From contig CAMYMP010000722.1 of assembly GCA_947259435.1 (NCBI GenBank), positions 1 through 6,996 of the forward strand: a DNA stretch of 6,996 bases. The letters are read 5' to 3'. Each line of letters begins with the position of its first letter. Positions within the stretch are counted from its first letter, which is position 1. The stretch comes from an uncultured Woeseiaceae bacterium (GTDB taxonomy: Bacteria; Pseudomonadota; Gammaproteobacteria; Woeseiales; Woeseiaceae). Below, one piece after another: positions 6,205 to 6,996 of the stretch. The translations under genes were made by a program, and so were the position numbers. The notes under the pieces are model-generated. The model ran no database searches. It was not told the DNA's origin and was given only the letters and a program-made list of their open reading frames with translations.

Positions 6205-6996
6205 ATGACGAATAACAAGAAATTGCTGGTTATCGGCCTGATAGGCCTCGGATTTGCTCAGCAGAGCACCGCCGCCGGAACCATCGCCGGAACAGATATC
6301 GATAATACCGCCGTGATCAGTTACGAGGTCGCCGGTACGCCACAAACGATAACGTCGAACACAGTCACGTTGACCGTGGCCGAGGTGCTGGATGTCGATG
6401 TCACGCTATTGAGCGGCCCGGCTTCGGTTGTTTCTGGCTCGAGCGCGCAAGAACTGCTGTTTGTCGTGACCAATACCGGTAACGGTTCCGAGGACTTCTT
6501 ACTCGCGATCGACAACGGCCTAAGTGGCGATGATTTTGATCCTGTCGCATCAACACCGGCAGCTATATATTTCGACACCGACGCAAGCGGCGATTTTTCG
6601 CCAAGCGACATCGCTTACGTTCCGGGCAGCAACGACCCGCTGCTGGCGCCGGATGCGACTGTTGACGTGTTGCTGGTCAACGACATTCCGGCCGCACTCG
6701 CCGACGGCTTGGCCGGGTTGAGTGAGCTCAGCGCGGCGGCGCGTACCGGCACCGGCAATCCCGGGGACCGATTCCCGGGCGACGGCGATGACGGCGTCGA
6801 CGCGGTCGTCGGCACAAGCGGCGCGGACGATGCAAGCAGCGGCCAATATTTAATCAGTGACATCCAGCTTTCTGTCATCAAGAGCGCCACCGTGCTCGAC
6901 CCATTTGGTGGTACCGACCCGGTACCCGGAGCTGAGATTACTTACCGCATCGTGGTAACGCCAACCGGAACGCAAACGGCAACCAATACCGTGTTC
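6205..6996 (+). CDS. Secreted DUF11/conserved-repeat surface protein, N-terminal part (3' end outside window)
   Basis: The frame is open from ATG 6205 to the edge (264 codons, no stop). Residues 1-24 form a classic signal peptide: MTNNKK, a hydrophobic core (LLVIGLIGLGFA), then STAA before G25. The mature start (AGT.I.NTA.ISYEV.G.PQT..SNTVTLTVAEVLDV) is typical, as I recall, of the leader of large gammaproteobacterial DUF11-type proteins. A beta-rich domain follows with VVTNTGNGSEDF (88-98). Residues 124-135 (DTDASGDFSPSD) fit an EF-hand or dockerin-like calcium loop, with D124, D126, S128, D130 and D135 as ligand candidates. At ~219-264 a second immunoglobulin-like repeat opens (ISDIQLSVIKSATVLDPFG, then PGAEITYRIVVTPTG), the usual DUF11 pattern. 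Exported, possibly cell-surface or matrix. No clear ribosome site precedes ATG 6205; an in-frame ATG at 6100 (after GGGACGAG) would add 35 residues before the signal peptide. Divergent from the EAL pair. Confidence 0.85.
   Translation, partial: MTNNKKLLVIGLIGLGFAQQSTAAGTIAGTDIDNTAVISYEVAGTPQTITSNTVTLTVAEVLDVDVTLLSGPASVVSGSSAQELLFVVTNTGNGSEDFLLAIDNGLSGDDFDPVASTPAAIYFDTDASGDFSPSDIAYVPGSNDPLLAPDATVDVLLVNDIPAALADGLAGLSELSAAARTGTGNPGDRFPGDGDDGVDAVVGTSGADDASSGQYLISDIQLSVIKSATVLDPFGGTDPVPGAEITYRIVVTPTGTQTATNTVF

Noticed and set aside
6088..6890. Minus-strand frames of 85-98 codons over the DUF11 gene
   Set aside because: They overlap each other and the plus-strand frame with a signal peptide and family motifs. 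No protein features are visible in them.

Overview
The window looks like chromosomal DNA of a free-living, moderately GC-rich gammaproteobacterium. The best clue is the secreted protein at the right edge. Its opening resembles the leader of large DUF11/conserved-repeat surface proteins that I associate with marine or sediment gammaproteobacteria such as Woeseia-like and Chromatiales-like groups. That placement is from memory and is tentative. I see no insertion sequence, tRNA, rRNA, CRISPR array or other clear sign of mobility.

Layout. (1) Positions 1-1913, minus strand: the first 637 codons of a secreted or periplasmic beta-propeller sensor with 12 full Reg_prop-type blades and the start of a 13th. 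The gene continues past the left edge, so its output domain is not seen. The reading frame is open throughout. (2) 1914-2080: a short intergenic region with a hairpin just after the next gene's stop and three 10-bp phased repeats in front of the propeller gene. (3) 2081-3973 and 3970-5685, minus strand: two GGDEF-EAL proteins joined by a 4-base GTGA stop/start overlap, hence a translationally coupled pair. In both, the GGDEF signature and metal site are destroyed while the EAL catalytic set is kept, so both are predicted c-di-GMP phosphodiesterases. The upstream one has a PAS-like input domain. The downstream one has a receiver-like input domain with Glu at the phospho-acceptor position. (4) 5686-6204: about 520 bases between divergent genes, holding several dyads. 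These include a perfect 15-bp palindrome over a candidate promoter of the phosphodiesterase pair and a LacI-family-like 12-bp palindrome before the right-hand gene. (5) 6205-6996, plus strand: the first 264 codons of a secreted DUF11-type protein with an EF-hand-like loop, running off the right edge.

Possible joint role (inference): a c-di-GMP signalling locus in which a propeller sensor and two degraders with different input domains are encoded beside a divergently transcribed surface protein. Whether the surface protein belongs to the same circuit cannot be decided from the sequence.
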